In this document: piece by piece, positions 22,482-33,900 of the stretch | Position numbering within the stretch: the stretch's first letter is position 1 | Layout of the letters: the number at the start of each line of letters is the position of its first letter | NCBI GenBank assembly: GCA_029964075.1 | Contig: CM057138.1 | Location: forward strand, 6,318,932-6,382,931 | DNA length: 64,000 nt | Direction of reading: 5' to 3' | From: Patiria pectinifera | Lineage: Eukaryota > Echinodermata > Asteroidea > Valvatida > Asterinidae | Position numbers and translations under genes: made by a program | The notes under the pieces: model-generated | The model's input: the letters and a program-made list of their open reading frames with translations, nothing else | The model's database searches: none | What the model was told of the DNA's origin: nothing

Positions 22482-22629
22482 AACAATTGTTCAATGACTG
22501 ATGTGATGTGGGATATGACGTTTTCAACACCAGAGGGGCGCATAGCACCCTCAGCTTCGCCTCGGGTGCTATGCGCTCCTCGAGTGTTCAAAACGTCATA
22601 TCCCACATCACAGCAGTCAACAATTGTTA
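22482..22629. repeat. Long palindrome with GCTTCGCC tip
   Basis: Near-perfect arms of about 65-70 bp: 'tgtgatgtgggatatgacgt' on the left and 'acgtcatatcccacatcaca' on the right, with inner arms 'gcgcatagcaccc' and 'gggtgctatgcgc'. The 13-nt tip (22551-22563) reads TCAGCTTCGCCTC. Outer arms extend to 'aacaattgtt' on both sides. Confidence 0.9.
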
Positions 22630-23113
22630 ATTATTAGACACTCTACGATAATCGATCCACACTGAGCCATGCATTGAATCTACTATGCTCTCACACGTTT
22701 TAATCTTGTAATAGTTATATCTCCCATGTATTCAGTACCTAAAACGGTAATCATAAACGGTTTTATTGCGATCAAAACTGATATAAAGGTTTAACAAGTT
22801 AAGGGAAAGTTTAAATGCATATTTTATTTTTATTTTTTCATTGTATTCTAATCGACATTTATCTCCATAATGCCAAAACATATAAAATCGTATCTGACAA
22901 AGAGAAATAATAAATAATTCAATTACTATGACATGTACCAAGAACAATAAGGCAGAAAGAACAATAAATTGAGTGGCAATAATGGAGGCATCTTCCGAAG
23001 CCTAGGGCTCATATGGAGATGCCTAACTGTGCAAAAAGAAACGCGAAACAACATGTCATTAACATAACAGTGACAGACTAACAATCGCACAAACATAGAT
23101 ACAGTAGGGTGCA

Positions 23114-23243
23114 TACCTATGTTCCCCAATACCTATGTTCCCCAACCCTAACCATAACCATAACCATCCAACCCTAACTCTAATCATAGCCCTAACCCTA
23201 ACCCTAAGGATTTTGGGAAACATAGGAATTGGGGAACATCGGA
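23114..23243. repeat. Element with TATGTTCCCC direct/inverted repeats around telomere-like CCCTAA
   Basis: Two copies of 'acctatgttcccca' (23115 and 23131), then degenerate 'ccctaaccataaccataacc' and 'ccctaaccctaaccctaa' (23145-23207), then inverted 'ggaaacatagg' and 'ttggggaacat'. The same plan recurs at 57478-57607. Confidence 0.75.
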
Positions 23244-23401
23244 CGGTAGACCCCGATACAGCACACACCGTAAGACGGAATAATGACTCTCCTTTCCAAT
23301 CAAAAATATGAAGTCTAAACTGCATGCAGCAAGTTGAATGGTTTTCTGCACCGTCATAATGTCAGTATGATCATGACACGTACCATACATTTTATCCTAA
23401 C

Positions 23402-23847
23402 AATCTTATAGCATGGAATTTTGCGTCGGGGTGATATAAATCAAATTATGGGTTTTGCCCTTCACCGACAGGAGGTCGTGGGTTCGAGTCCCACCCGAGT
23501 GATTTTTCCAACTTTCACTCGGGAGGTAACACACTGAGTATACAGTGTTTAAACGTCGGTGAAGGGCAAAACCTATAATTTGATTTATATCACCCCGACG
23601 CAAAATTCCATCTTATAATAGTTTATGCGGTACCTGCTGCTATGTACATCAGATTCGAACCAGCCAACCGATCCCGTTAGCTTGGTGGTCGAGTGGTAAG
23701 ACATCTGCACTAAAAAGCAGGAGGTCGTGGGTTCGAGTCCCACCCGAGTGATTTTTCCATCTTTCACTCGGGAGGTAACACACTGAGTACACAGTGTTTA
23801 AACGTCGGTGAAGGGCAAAACCTATAATTTGATTTAATCTTATAGCA
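23402..23847 (+). mobile_element. Compound tRNA-like (SINE-like) insertion with 12-bp target duplication
   Basis: AATCTTATAGCA occurs at 23402-23413 and 23836-23847, framing the insertion. The left half (23413-23611) is a hairpin whose arms start 'atggaattttgcgtcggggt'. The right half has a tRNA-like head: A-box-like 'tggtcgagtggtaag' near 23683, B-box 'gggttcgagtccc' near 23730. Both halves share 'cccacccgagtgatttttcc' and 'cgtcggtgaagggcaaaacc'. A diverged relative lies at 43430-44155. Confidence 0.75.
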
Positions 23848-23849
23848 AT

Positions 23850-25275
23850 TCGTCAGATTGAATTGGTGGCCATTGGGCTCTGCAAACTATTTTTATTTGA
23901 AGTAAAAACTACTGTGAAAGACATTTATTTATTTTTTTAATTATGGCGCATGGCTGCTGATGATGTTCTTTTTTGTTTTAATAAGGGAATAATGGTGTGG
24001 TGGAGCAGTTTTAAAGTGTGTTTTAAAAGCGGGTAGGGGCTTGGTCGCTGTCAATTGCCGAACCGAAACGTACAAACTTTTAAGAATACCTTTTAGAAGG
24101 CAGGCATTTGTTGTCCTGGTGCAGGAGCCACGTTTGTTGCTGGCTGGTTTTAAACACTTCCTGCCGGTGTTTTATCAGCGGTTTAAAACCACACACGTGA
24201 CGGACTCTCGGCCCAATAGGAATGGATAAACTGTCTCAGGTATTTATGAATCAAAGATAAGGTATATGAACTGAAATAAGTCGTGTACATATTGGACAAT
24301 TTTGGAATGGCCCTTACCTAATTATTTGCTATACATTATAGGACGTTACAAGTAGGACGTTACACACGTTGCAGCATCTTATGGTGCCTGGATGTGCTGT
24401 ATTCTCATAAAATCTTGTACTTAATACACGTACTTAATACACGTTTTTCTTATTCTTATTGCCTATCTTGACAGTTTGGCTGTCTTTTTTTTATATATTA
24501 TTTTATTTTATTTTTTTATAGTTTTTTTCTTTAAGTTTTAGTTTATTCTAAATTTTAACCTGTTCATTTTTTTATTTCTTGGAAGTTCGCGTCATGAAGC
24601 GACGGATTTATGCCATTTGATTTGGCGCAGTATTTATTATTTATTATATTATGCTAGACATATACCAAACTGTACATTGTGCTATCTTAATTACTCTTAA
24701 ATACCTGTGGATTTTATACCTGATTTACCGTTTAAAAAAAATACAAGAGTGAACATAAACTTAAGAGAGTGATCGAAAACTTTCAGTGTCAGTTTGACTT
24801 TTTGAGAGTCATGGAGTTAAGGGGTTGAAGACACAATGGCACCGCACCTCTGGCCTGGACTTGGGGCTTCAAATTTTGATCATTTTAGATGCAATTGGGT
24901 CCGAAAGTGGCGGAAGTGGATCTTTTTTCAAAGTGGCTACTTTTCCAGAAAATATTCATTTTAGATGTGGTATTCTTTTGGGTGAGAATTTCTCAAGAAG
25001 TCATTGGTCAACCCACCAAAATTAAACGTAAATGAAAGACTACACATTGATCAGCATTTTTCTGTGCAGCCTGTACGCCTGTGATCGAAATTGTCACGCC
25101 ATGTCATGTCAAAATATTAAATTTTATCCAAATTTCAACGAAATACGAACTCGCGTTCCATCCAGTGCACGGCTTTTACCAATCTTTTTTTTTTACAAAC
25201 TATACGTTCCCGAGTTCTCAACATCATTGCGCGTAACGAATTTCCTATTGGATGCATTTCCATTATAGCGGGCTA
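23850..25275. other. Intergenic, AT-rich, no gene recognised
   Basis: T-rich stretch (24480-24560) and short ORFs without known motifs. 'taaaacacgtg'-like and 'aatacacgtacttaatacac' repeats were seen near 24420. Nothing else can be supported. Confidence 0.4.
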
Positions 25276-26234
25276 CACACGTCGTCACCGTCACCACGAA
25301 GTGACACTAACATCGAAAAATCTATATTTTTCGATTTCGATTTTTTTAATTTGTGATTAATTACACATAATCTATCACCTCAAGACGTTACTATACACAG
25401 AGTTAGTTTTGTCAAAATATTAATTAACATTAATTAACGTTTGTAACTTAATGGGTCAAAACCGGAAAATGCGTTTTCACGAAGTGTACTATACCATTCT
25501 TTCGCGTGTAAACTGCCTGCACACTACGCGTCAAAAACATGTTTTGCGTTTTCACGAAGTGACAAAAAATGTCATGTGATATGTGCGACTCACTTCTGGC
25601 GTTTTCACGAAGTAGCGCTAAGCCATTGGCCAATACACATGGTTAGCGTCACTTCGTGAAAACTCGAACACAGCGTTATCTGATGTTTGAGTTTTCACGC
25701 AGTGTACTAATTAATTAGTTTGATAACTCATTAATAGTTATTTTGTTCAATAAAACATCATACATTAACGTGTCATTCAAGATCCCAGCTTTCAGACAAT
25801 GCAATAAAATATGAGGTTTGAGGCTAAAACGATATTCAGATCACCGTTTCAAAACATCGTCAACTGAAATCGCTTGTATCTCGGAACACACATTTTCCAC
25901 TTTGCGGGGGTTAAGGTCACTTTGTGGCATGGGCGTCACGAGGGGGGGGGGGCAAGGGGGAGGCACTTCCCCTCCCCCCCCCCCTGGAAAATCACCTCAA
26001 AAAAAGGAAGGGGGAACAAAGGAAGAAGAAAAAAGAGAAAAAAGAAAAGAAAAAGAAGCGCGAAGTCATAGTGGTGTAAATGTAATGGGTTGGGGGAGGC
26101 AAAATGTCCCTGCCCCCTGATAAATCGAGAATGTGTTGAGAAATACAGGCATTTTTTTGGCAAAAATATGTTTTACCCCCCTCTAGAAAAATCCTGGCGA
26201 CGCCCATGCTTCGTGGTGACGGTGACGACGTGTG
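25276..26234. mobile_element. DNA transposon (non-autonomous) with 31-bp TIRs and TTTTCACGAAGTG subterminal repeats
   Basis: The left end 'cacacgtcgtcaccgtcacc' plus 'acgaagtgac' is mirrored on the right, ending at 26234 in 'ggtgacggtgacgacgtgtg'. The right terminal repeat is broken by the insertion at 25928-26208. Inside, the motif 'gttttcacgaagtg' or its complement occurs at about 25475, 25550, 25603, 25648 and 25690 in both orientations. No transposase ORF was seen, and flanking duplication is unclear. Confidence 0.78.
25928..26208. mobile_element. hAT-like MITE nested in the right TIR of the 25.3-kb transposon
   Basis: Ends 'catgggcgtcacgagg' and 'cctggcgacgcccatg' are inverted repeats, with G- and C-runs inside. 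It is flanked by CTTTGTGG (25920-25927) and CTTCGTGG (26209-26216), 7/8 identical. Removing it restores the outer element's terminal repeat. Confidence 0.82.
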
Positions 26235-26296
26235 ATAATCATTGCCACAAATTTTGCAGCATGCATGTGTACTGGCGCAACGCGCTACTCACGACT

Positions 26297-26485
26297 CGTA
26301 TTACACGGGGACACATTTACCGGGGGACACATTCAACGTTGGGCGGCGGGGGGGCTTATCCTGGAGGGGGACAGATCTACCTAGAATGTCCCGCCGGACA
26401 GATTTACCGGGTCACGAGCAGGTAAATTTGTCCGGGGGAGGGACACATTTACCAGGGGGACAGAATTACCTGTCACACCGGCTAA
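26297..26485. repeat. G-rich tandem repeats 'ggggacacatttacc'
   Basis: Repeated 'gggacacatttaccggg', 'gggacagatctacc' and 'ggacagatttaccgggt' plus one inverse copy 'ggtaaatttgtccggg'. The unit is irregular, about 30-40 bp. Confidence 0.6.
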
Positions 26486-26794
26486 ACTAATCAAACGCTT
26501 AACCATGGACCATTACGATCCTCACGTGACGCCCGTAACCATGGGCGTAGCCACTGATGACAAAATGCCCGTTTCGGATTGGGTCTTAGTTTGAGATTTA
26601 CTGCGCAAAACTAAAAACAAAGTTGGGCTGAAATATTATAGCCTCAAAAGTCGCAATGAACTTAATACATGTACAATGATTACCTTCAGACTTCAGATAA
26701 AGTTATTTTTTCAGTCCAATTAAGATTTCCGCTGTCCGGCCTCCATATTTGTGCGTTTCTTGGAATGAACTACGCATGCGTGTGACGTATTTGC

Positions 26795-26935
26795 ACCAGT
26801 GACTCTGCTCCACTAGCAGGGTCTGTGGTGGCTGACCCGGGTGAGCCCCAAGAATGACGTCAGAGCTTATCGAACGGCACGGGGCTCATGATCACCCGTG
26901 TCGACCCGGGTGAGCTAAACGAACGCACATTTTAA
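26795..26935. mobile_element. Small inverted-repeat element, relative of 54597-54748
   Basis: 'tgacccgggtgagcccc' and 'cgacccgggtgagctaaacg' with 'gacgtcagagcttatcgaac' and 'ggcacggggctca' are shared in order with the 54.6-kb element, including the end 'gctaaacgaacgcac'. Confidence 0.6.
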
Positions 26936-28040
26936 AAATTGCTCTATTTTTCAATGATCAGAGGAGGCATGGAGGACTCCTTTTTTTTACAAAATGGCGA
27001 CGGACCTCAGGACTACTTTTTTTGTGTCTCAAGCACCTCGGAGAGTATATTTTGCATGATTTTTTCTTAAGTGGGTGCAGTTCTCATTGGGGTATATGGC
27101 AAATAATAACTGGTCTGCACCTATACGGTTCAGGGCAGTATTATGAACAGCGCCAACTAATATTGTCAGACTAATTTCTAGTTGCCAGACTTAGGCCTCA
27201 ATTTGAGAAAAGCCGCATATGTACAGGATAGGAGTGGCCGTTCAGCGGTTGTTCCTGTCTATCGGCTATTGCATCATCTTGAGTCAAGTGGCTCGCTATA
27301 GGTCATTTAATTTCGGCAAGAAAGACACTAGAAACCTGCATAACGAAGACGGGAGGGGCGCTGTTCAAAGCGAGGATCATGGGCACTCTCTGACAATAGG
27401 TGGCGCTCTTCATGGCAATAAAATTGCCCACGTACAAAATTGCCCAGGAGCCCTCGTGAAAAAAAATATGGGGGGATACATCAACATCAAGCGCACCGAA
27501 AGTTGGCGTGGGGCGTCTGAACGATACTTTCCGACGCAATCATATCATAGCATTGCGCCAATCGATTGTGACGAACGTACACCCACGTGCGCTAGCCTAG
27601 TTTCCACACTGAGGTATTTTGCTTTCAAAATCGTGAAATGAATTGTTAATAGCAATGAGTAAATTCTCCTCTTGAACAGCCATCCGTATAGCAGTGGAGA
27701 AAAGAGCGATAAATTATAACACAAGTCGAAGAAAGATCCGCGCTATTTTCGATCTCACCCCGAAAATAGATTTTTATTTTAAAAGCCAGTTTCTAGCAAT
27801 GAAATACACTTTCACTTTTGAATGACAACTGAAAAAAATCCGTCCAAGTTTTGTTATTATAAAAATTCCTTCACAACTTTGGAATCATTTGTAGTCCGAA
27901 AATAAGTCAGTTCTTGATCGCAAGGTATTCTGGTTTCCTCCTCCTTTTAAAAAAAAGATCGATAAAATCAAGAGGAGTCGATTAAGGAACCAGTCTATAC
28001 TGGCACGGCCGATTTCTTTGTGCGCAAAAGCAACCCAACT

Positions 28041-29003
28041 TATAGTCTTGGCCCAAGACGTTAGTGATCGATAGTGGACAGTGCTTAGTGCGCCCTCTAA
28101 TGGCACAACAATTACTCGTGCTAACTTCGCTCGTACCCGGCCCGCCCTGCAAACAGGACGATTGGATACTCTGATGAATTCACGCTCTGATTGGTTGGAT
28201 TTTGCGTGTGACCTGCGCGTCATCAAGGTCATGGCTCTGCAAGGTTTGAAACGGCCGTTAAGACTGATTCATTGCTCTTTTATTCCAGTTTAGAGATATA
28301 TTTTTTTCGTTGAAAGCCGTAATAATGTAGGAAATTCTGTAAAACTTATCTGTGTTATAAATTTACTATTCCCGTCACTTGCTCAGGCTCCGTTTTGAAT
28401 CACGAAACGCTCGGATTGCATTATGCGACGCTCAAAATTTTGTCCACATGGTCCGCAATGAAACAGAAATCACATCCGGTATGGAATGTGCACATTTCTA
28501 TGAGAAATATTCGGATAGCATTTGCGCACATTGTCTAACTGCGGTCTTGAACAGCTGCAGCCAGATGCTTCATACATAGATCATAGACCACTTCCTTCAC
28601 AAGATTCTGTGAAGCTCATATCAGCGTATCCCAGCGCCCTGTTTGCAGTGCGGGGGGTACGAGCGAATCGCGCTAACATCTTGGCCGTTTTGTTTCAGTG
28701 GTTTCACTTTTTTATATTTTCTCCCTAAGCTTTCCTAGGAACGAATCAGCGATCGAGAAAAGGTTCAATTTCTCACCCGACGGTTGTAAACATACGCCCT
28801 ATACGCGCGGAGATCAAGCATGGAGATATACAAAGGAACTGTGTTTGTTCGACGGTTTTATATACATAAAATGGCCCCGCCCCCATTGCTACGAAATGAC
28901 CAAGACGTTAGTGAGAGAAAGTAAAGAAAACAATTATGCAAGGGCGCTACGCAACATTGCAAATATCGCTCTTGATCACTGACGTCTTGGGCCAAGACTA
29001 CTC
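28041..29003. mobile_element. TIR element, about 960 bp, TAGTCTTGGCCCAAGACG ends
   Basis: Left 'tagtcttggcccaagacgtt' plus 'agtgatc' mirrors right 'gatcactgacgtcttgggcc' plus 'aagacta'. A second inverted pair lies inside: 'gctcgtacccggcccgccct' plus 'gcaaacagg' near 28130 against 'ccctgtttgcagtgcggggg' near 28637. No transposase was recognised. A fragment is at 700-800. Confidence 0.72.
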
Positions 29004-29396
29004 AAGTTTAACCCCTTTTTCAGGGGTTTCCAGACGCCCAAAATAAAATGAAAATCAGCCCTCTTCTCGTTAGAATAAAACACACAAGATGACGGGGAAA
29101 TACAATTTGTTGAAAATCATGGTTCATCTTTAATGTCGTGCTGTGATGGAAAATATCGAAGTCACCAACGTTTCACATAGTTTGTCCCGAATGAAAAATA
29201 TGGTCGAAAGCGAGGCAAACACTAATCCTTACGTCATTATCCGGACATGCGTGAAGACAGACCCTCCCGTGATGACCGAATAAAAGGATTCGAGGAAAGC
29301 CAATATCAAAAATCGTTTCGTGCACAAGGCACATACCATGCACAAAGAGACAGCAGGAGGCCAGTTGTATTCCGCACAAGCTCCTTAACATTTTCT

Positions 29397-30010
29397 TTAA
29401 AGGCATATAGGATCGTTTGCATTTATCCCAAAAGTGACCCACCGAATTATTATCACAAAGTTTACTAGGATTAAAGATCGAACTGGAACTAAACACCCTG
29501 TGAAATTATTCCGTCTGGTTTGCTGTCATTTTTCTTTAAATGTAGGTGATTTTATTTCCAACAGTTAGTCAACTGACTGATCGTTGGAAACAAAAAGTTC
29601 TATTGACGAAATCGTGTTTCGTGATCAAACAGTTGTGCGTGCGCGCTAAAAAAAACTCCTGGGTCAGATTGACCCAGAATCTGCTTCTACTTCTGCCCAG
29701 TCCTTTACCGGGTCAAAATTACACTTTTCTGAGTCAAACTGATCTAGACAAATGGGATTTTTACCCGGTTAAGTGTCGTTTTAAACCGGAAAAGTGTCAT
29801 TTTTGACCCGGAAAAGGACTGGGTAGATATAGATGCAGATTCTGGGTCAATCTGATCCAGGAGTTTGTAGAGTGTGAGTTTTCACTGTTTTCTGATGGGA
29901 GAAAGTCTAATATCCACTGAGCTGAAACCTCAACAGGTTAGGTTTAAGTTCGTCTTTGGATTTTGAGTGGGGTTATTATTGGAAATGAACAAAACGCATG
30001 AAGTGCAAAT
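29397..30010. repeat. Dispersed repeat, copy 1 (contains a MITE)
   Basis: Order-conserved matches to 32763-33125: 'ggatcgtttgcatttatccc', 'gaaatcgtgtttcgtgatc', 'taatatccactgagctgaaa' and 'cgtctttggattttgagtgg'. This copy is split by the MITE at 29646-29876. Confidence 0.78.
29646..29876. mobile_element. Palindromic MITE (ACTCCTGGGTCAG arms)
   Basis: Left 'actcctgggtcagattgacc' and 'ctgcccagtcctttaccggg' mirror right 'ccggaaaaggactgggtag' and 'ggtcaatctgatccaggagt'. The homologous repeat at 32.99 kb lacks it ('gttgtgcatggattttcact'), which marks the insertion point. Confidence 0.82.
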
Positions 30011-30882
30011 AATCCTATCGGCCTTTAACAATCGTCTTCATTGGTCGCTTCGAAACAAAGTCGTAACTTGCACGCTGATTGCACACCACAATTGATTTAT
30101 TTTTTTAATTAAAGTGACAATCTGTCCCTCAATCCTTGTTTATTCGGTAATCTGTCGAATTGTTGAAAATGGCTCAAGGTTAAAACATTTACAAATGAAT
30201 ACAGGTTACGTTAATTTAAAATTTACATGTAAAGATAAAACATGCCACACATCCGGGACTATAGTCTTGTACGAGCGTGGGTTAAGCATAAACATCCACA
30301 CTACTTGGGCGAGCGATGCTATCACGGAAAGCTTTTTCTCGACCCAAAAGTCAAAAAAGTACGATGGTAATTGATTCGGAAGATGAGTGCTATCTCATTT
30401 GTTAGTTTTCCCTAGTGAAGAAAGGAACAATAGAAGGCACCTGTCAGTTTCCAGTGACAATGGGGAAGACTTTGTGATTGACAGGTCTGCCGCACAGTCT
30501 TGGCTTCCTGGCTGACGCCACCTTGGCGAAGAAGCGTCAATAACTCCGCCCATCTCGTTTAGACTGACGGATTATGCAACACAATAGGTCACACAAACAC
30601 TGGTTATTCAGTCGTCACAGAAAACCACCGGGCCAGACTTTTCACGCTGTACATAAGATGCGCGTTTAGTTTACAAAGCGATTGTACATGTATTTAGATA
30701 GCACAGACAGATAGGGGAAGAATCTTCTTGGCACCCGACTCTCAATGTTTTTATTTACTGGACTCGTATGGTGCTTGAATATGTGGGATCAGATGTAAGC
30801 CTGAGCTCGTTATTTCACAGTTATAACTGAGTCAATCTGCAGACCTGTCCCGAGAAGGGGCAGAGCCAAGGTGTAGGACTAT
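30010..30882 (+). other. 5' flank / probable 5' UTR and promoter region of Lhx6/8
   Basis: No repeat was recognised. Locally less AT-rich than the flanks, with 'taactccgcccatctcg' near 30541. No TATA box was identified. A stop (TAG, 30874-30876) lies in frame upstream of the chosen ATG. Confidence 0.35.
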
Positions 30883-30963
30883 ATGCCTCATATTGTGCGT
30901 CAGATGGCGACCTTGCCACATTCTGCTGATATCATCATCAAAGAAGAAACGTTTGACTCCACG
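30883..30963 (+). CDS. Lhx6/8: Lhx6/8 exon 1 (coding part)
   Basis: ATG at 30883 with an in-frame TAG just upstream, second in-frame ATG at 30904, donor GTAAGA after ...ETFDST. Ends in phase 0, exactly what exon 2 needs. It is assigned on phase, start context and position, since this N-terminus is not conserved. Confidence 0.7.
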
Positions 30964-33900
30964 GTAAGATATCATATCATTTCCATGAACAATTGCAATA
31001 TAAATATCGAGGGGAAATACGATAGATATCGCCGAACTTATTTCTGTGCATGATACACTCAGTAAACTGAATTAGGCAAACCAGTTGATACTTGTTTAAG
31101 AAGTATGCCTCTACAACGAGGTTTCAATAACAGTCACCCTTGCTATCTGTCAAAGTCCGAGTGGGGCTTAACATTGATTTCACGAGAAAGATAAAGTCAG
31201 ACTTCATTTGACGATATTTTCATCATTAGACCCTCGCCATAAATAGTCCGATAGTCTTAGAAAGCAACCGGGAAAGAGTTCCATGCCTGGACATCACTTG
31301 ACACCCTGTGCATAAACCCAACGAGACTGATCTGAAAAATTCAACGTTGTTTTCTCAGTAAGTGCTTAAATATTTTCCCTGCTAAATTGGACTTTTTAGG
31401 ACATGTTACCGCTTTCTGGTGGCTGGTAGGTCACTGCAGGGGAAAATGAGTGATATCCATGTATGGAATTCTTCCCCAAAAAACGCTGGGCGAATGGGTT
31501 GGTATTTTGCCCTATGTTGGTCAACATTTCCAGCAAATTCTGTCAAAAGTTGGTTAATTTTTTACCGCAGTCAACCAACAGTTTAGGTAATTACATACTA
31601 ATGTTGGGCAAATAGCATTGCAGTCTGTATATGTGGTTGTAAAATAGGCCAAGAAGTGTGTTTTAAAAAGTCAAGCCCTCTCTGAATATTTTTTCCCGTA
31701 CGTTTACATTCATCTTGGACTAGGAGGTCGTACCATTTGTTGAGATAGTTCCGGTCGAGGAAAGTCAGTTGTTGGAAAAAATGTTGCAACCTGACACCAC
31801 TTTTTTCTTCATATATCATCTCAATGAAGGTCAGTCATTGCAAAAATGATGATGATAAGACATGAATCTGGGATTGAGAAACATTTCCAATTTTGTTAGG
31901 AAATACCTGAAGTGGCGTCAACAGGTTGCAACATTTTTTCCCAGTTGTTTTTTTTTTTTCAGATGTATTTCCATTCCTTACCATGGTTGGGGTATGATAG
32001 TCAAATTCCATTTCCTCAAACATTGTATATATACTCAATCGATATATGATTTACATGTACATGAAAGTCGTCGTCCCAATACGCGTATAAAAGATTTGAA
32101 GTTTATTATATCACTTTTTGGGTTCAATTCAAACATTCATATTGGTGACAGCAAAGCATCGACAATCATTCCATATACATAAAACCTATATGCAGGGTTG
32201 ATTTATCAAGAAGATTTGAGCTTACGACAAAATGGCAGCCACGTCAAATTACAAGTTTCATTTCCAATTAAAATTGGAAGAACCAAAAGTTAAGCACAGT
32301 TTGTCATATTTGTTGTTGTTTTTTAAGGCCGATTTTTGGGGTCTCTGTTTTTTTTTGTATTCGGTTGTATTTGTTATATATATTTTTTTTTGATTTGGGG
32401 GAGTTTTTGAACTATGTCATATCGACTCGTTGCGAAGTCGTAGCTTAAGCGAGGAGAGGTACAGTAACGCACCCCGTGTACTCAGCCCGGATTTGGGGAA
32501 TCATTATTATCAACGGTCTTCTGTCCTGTTTCTGACTGCCGAAATTACATTCAAAACACAGAAATCATTCGCTTTTTGATCCCGTTGATATATGTTGTTT
32601 TTTGATTATTATTATATCAGAGTGAAAGTGGAAGTTTTACAATTGAATCTGTAAATTCATTCAGCTGTTTTTCTAGTTGGTTTCGTGAAAGTCATTCTGC
32701 CTTCCTCTTCGACATATTCGATTTTTTTCTCATGAAGAACTTTCAAATTGCACTTTTCATTTAAAGGCATAGGATCGTTTGCATTTATCCCAAAAGTAAC
32801 CTACCGAATATGATCATAATGTTTACCTGGATTAAACATCGTACTGGTACTAAACACGCTGTAAAATTATTCCCTCTGGCTTGCTGTCATTTATAAAATC
32901 TTAACAAAATGGTTTCCGGTCAGTCAATTGGCTGGTTTTTGCGAAATAAAGGGTGTTATATAACCGAAATCGTGTTTCTTGATCGAAAGGTTGTGCATGG
33001 ATTTTCACTGTTTCCTCGAAAAGTGTAATATCCACTTAGATGAAACTTCAACAGGTTAACTTTTGAACATTCGTCTTTGGATTTTGAGTGGTGTTATTAC
33101 TGGTAACGAACAAAATGCAGGAAAAGTAAATGAGTATATATATATACGGAAAAGCTATTTTTCAAATTTGGACGCTTTCAACCCTCTGAAACTAAACTTT
33201 TTGAATTACGACAGAATTATTGTCCTGCCGCAAAGAATTCGAACTCTGTCAAGTAAATAGGCCTATTCCATAAATAAACGTGGGCGAATATTTCTGTTCC
33301 ATGTCTCATTCAAAAGTGAATAACTTTTGTATTGCTAGAAAATAGGAAATTAAAGTCTATTTTTCGGGTTGAAAATAAAAAATAGCAAAAGTAGCATTTT
33401 TAACCTGTGTTTGGCTTTGGGCTTCACTGTAATGATACACAAAATATTTAAACACCTTTAACAGGTATTCCCAATTGTAAACGAGGGATATCGCTTCACC
33501 ACTGCAATCAATGTCGAAAAAGGCCATCGTACATGTAACTCGGCATGGCTTAAAGGGGCTATGTGATGAATTTTCCTAAGGAATACAATTTGTGCAACTT
33601 TCTATACTCCTCTTACATGTATGAACATTATTTGACATCCCTTTTTGGTTAATGTTATTAAGTTGACTTCTTTAAACATACAAAATGCCATGCTTTTCGA
33701 GACAACTAATGGCACTGTTGCCGTGATTTCATTTCAGAAAGACACCGTTCAGTTCAGGGCTTTTATATTCGAATGGTGGGCCTAAACCCAAAATTTGCCT
33801 ATTGAAAATATTTGTGAGAAAAAATTTCACATTGGCTTTCTGCCATGAACTGGCACAACAACAAACCACCAAAGAAAAGAAAATTTACAACCGCAAAACA

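Noticed and set aside
23145..23207. True telomere or chromosome end
   Set aside because: Only about 60 bp, degenerate, flanked by unique sequence and a patterned element; genes continue on both sides.
23683..23750. tRNA gene
   Set aside because: A- and B-box-like sequences are present, but there is no closed acceptor stem, and it lies inside a repeated insertion. The same reasoning applies to B-boxes at 48.8, 50.5, 58.0, 62.4 and 62.6 kb.
27219..27641. 140-aa ORF, plus strand
   Set aside because: No domain, signal or compositional sign of coding. Surrounded by repeats.
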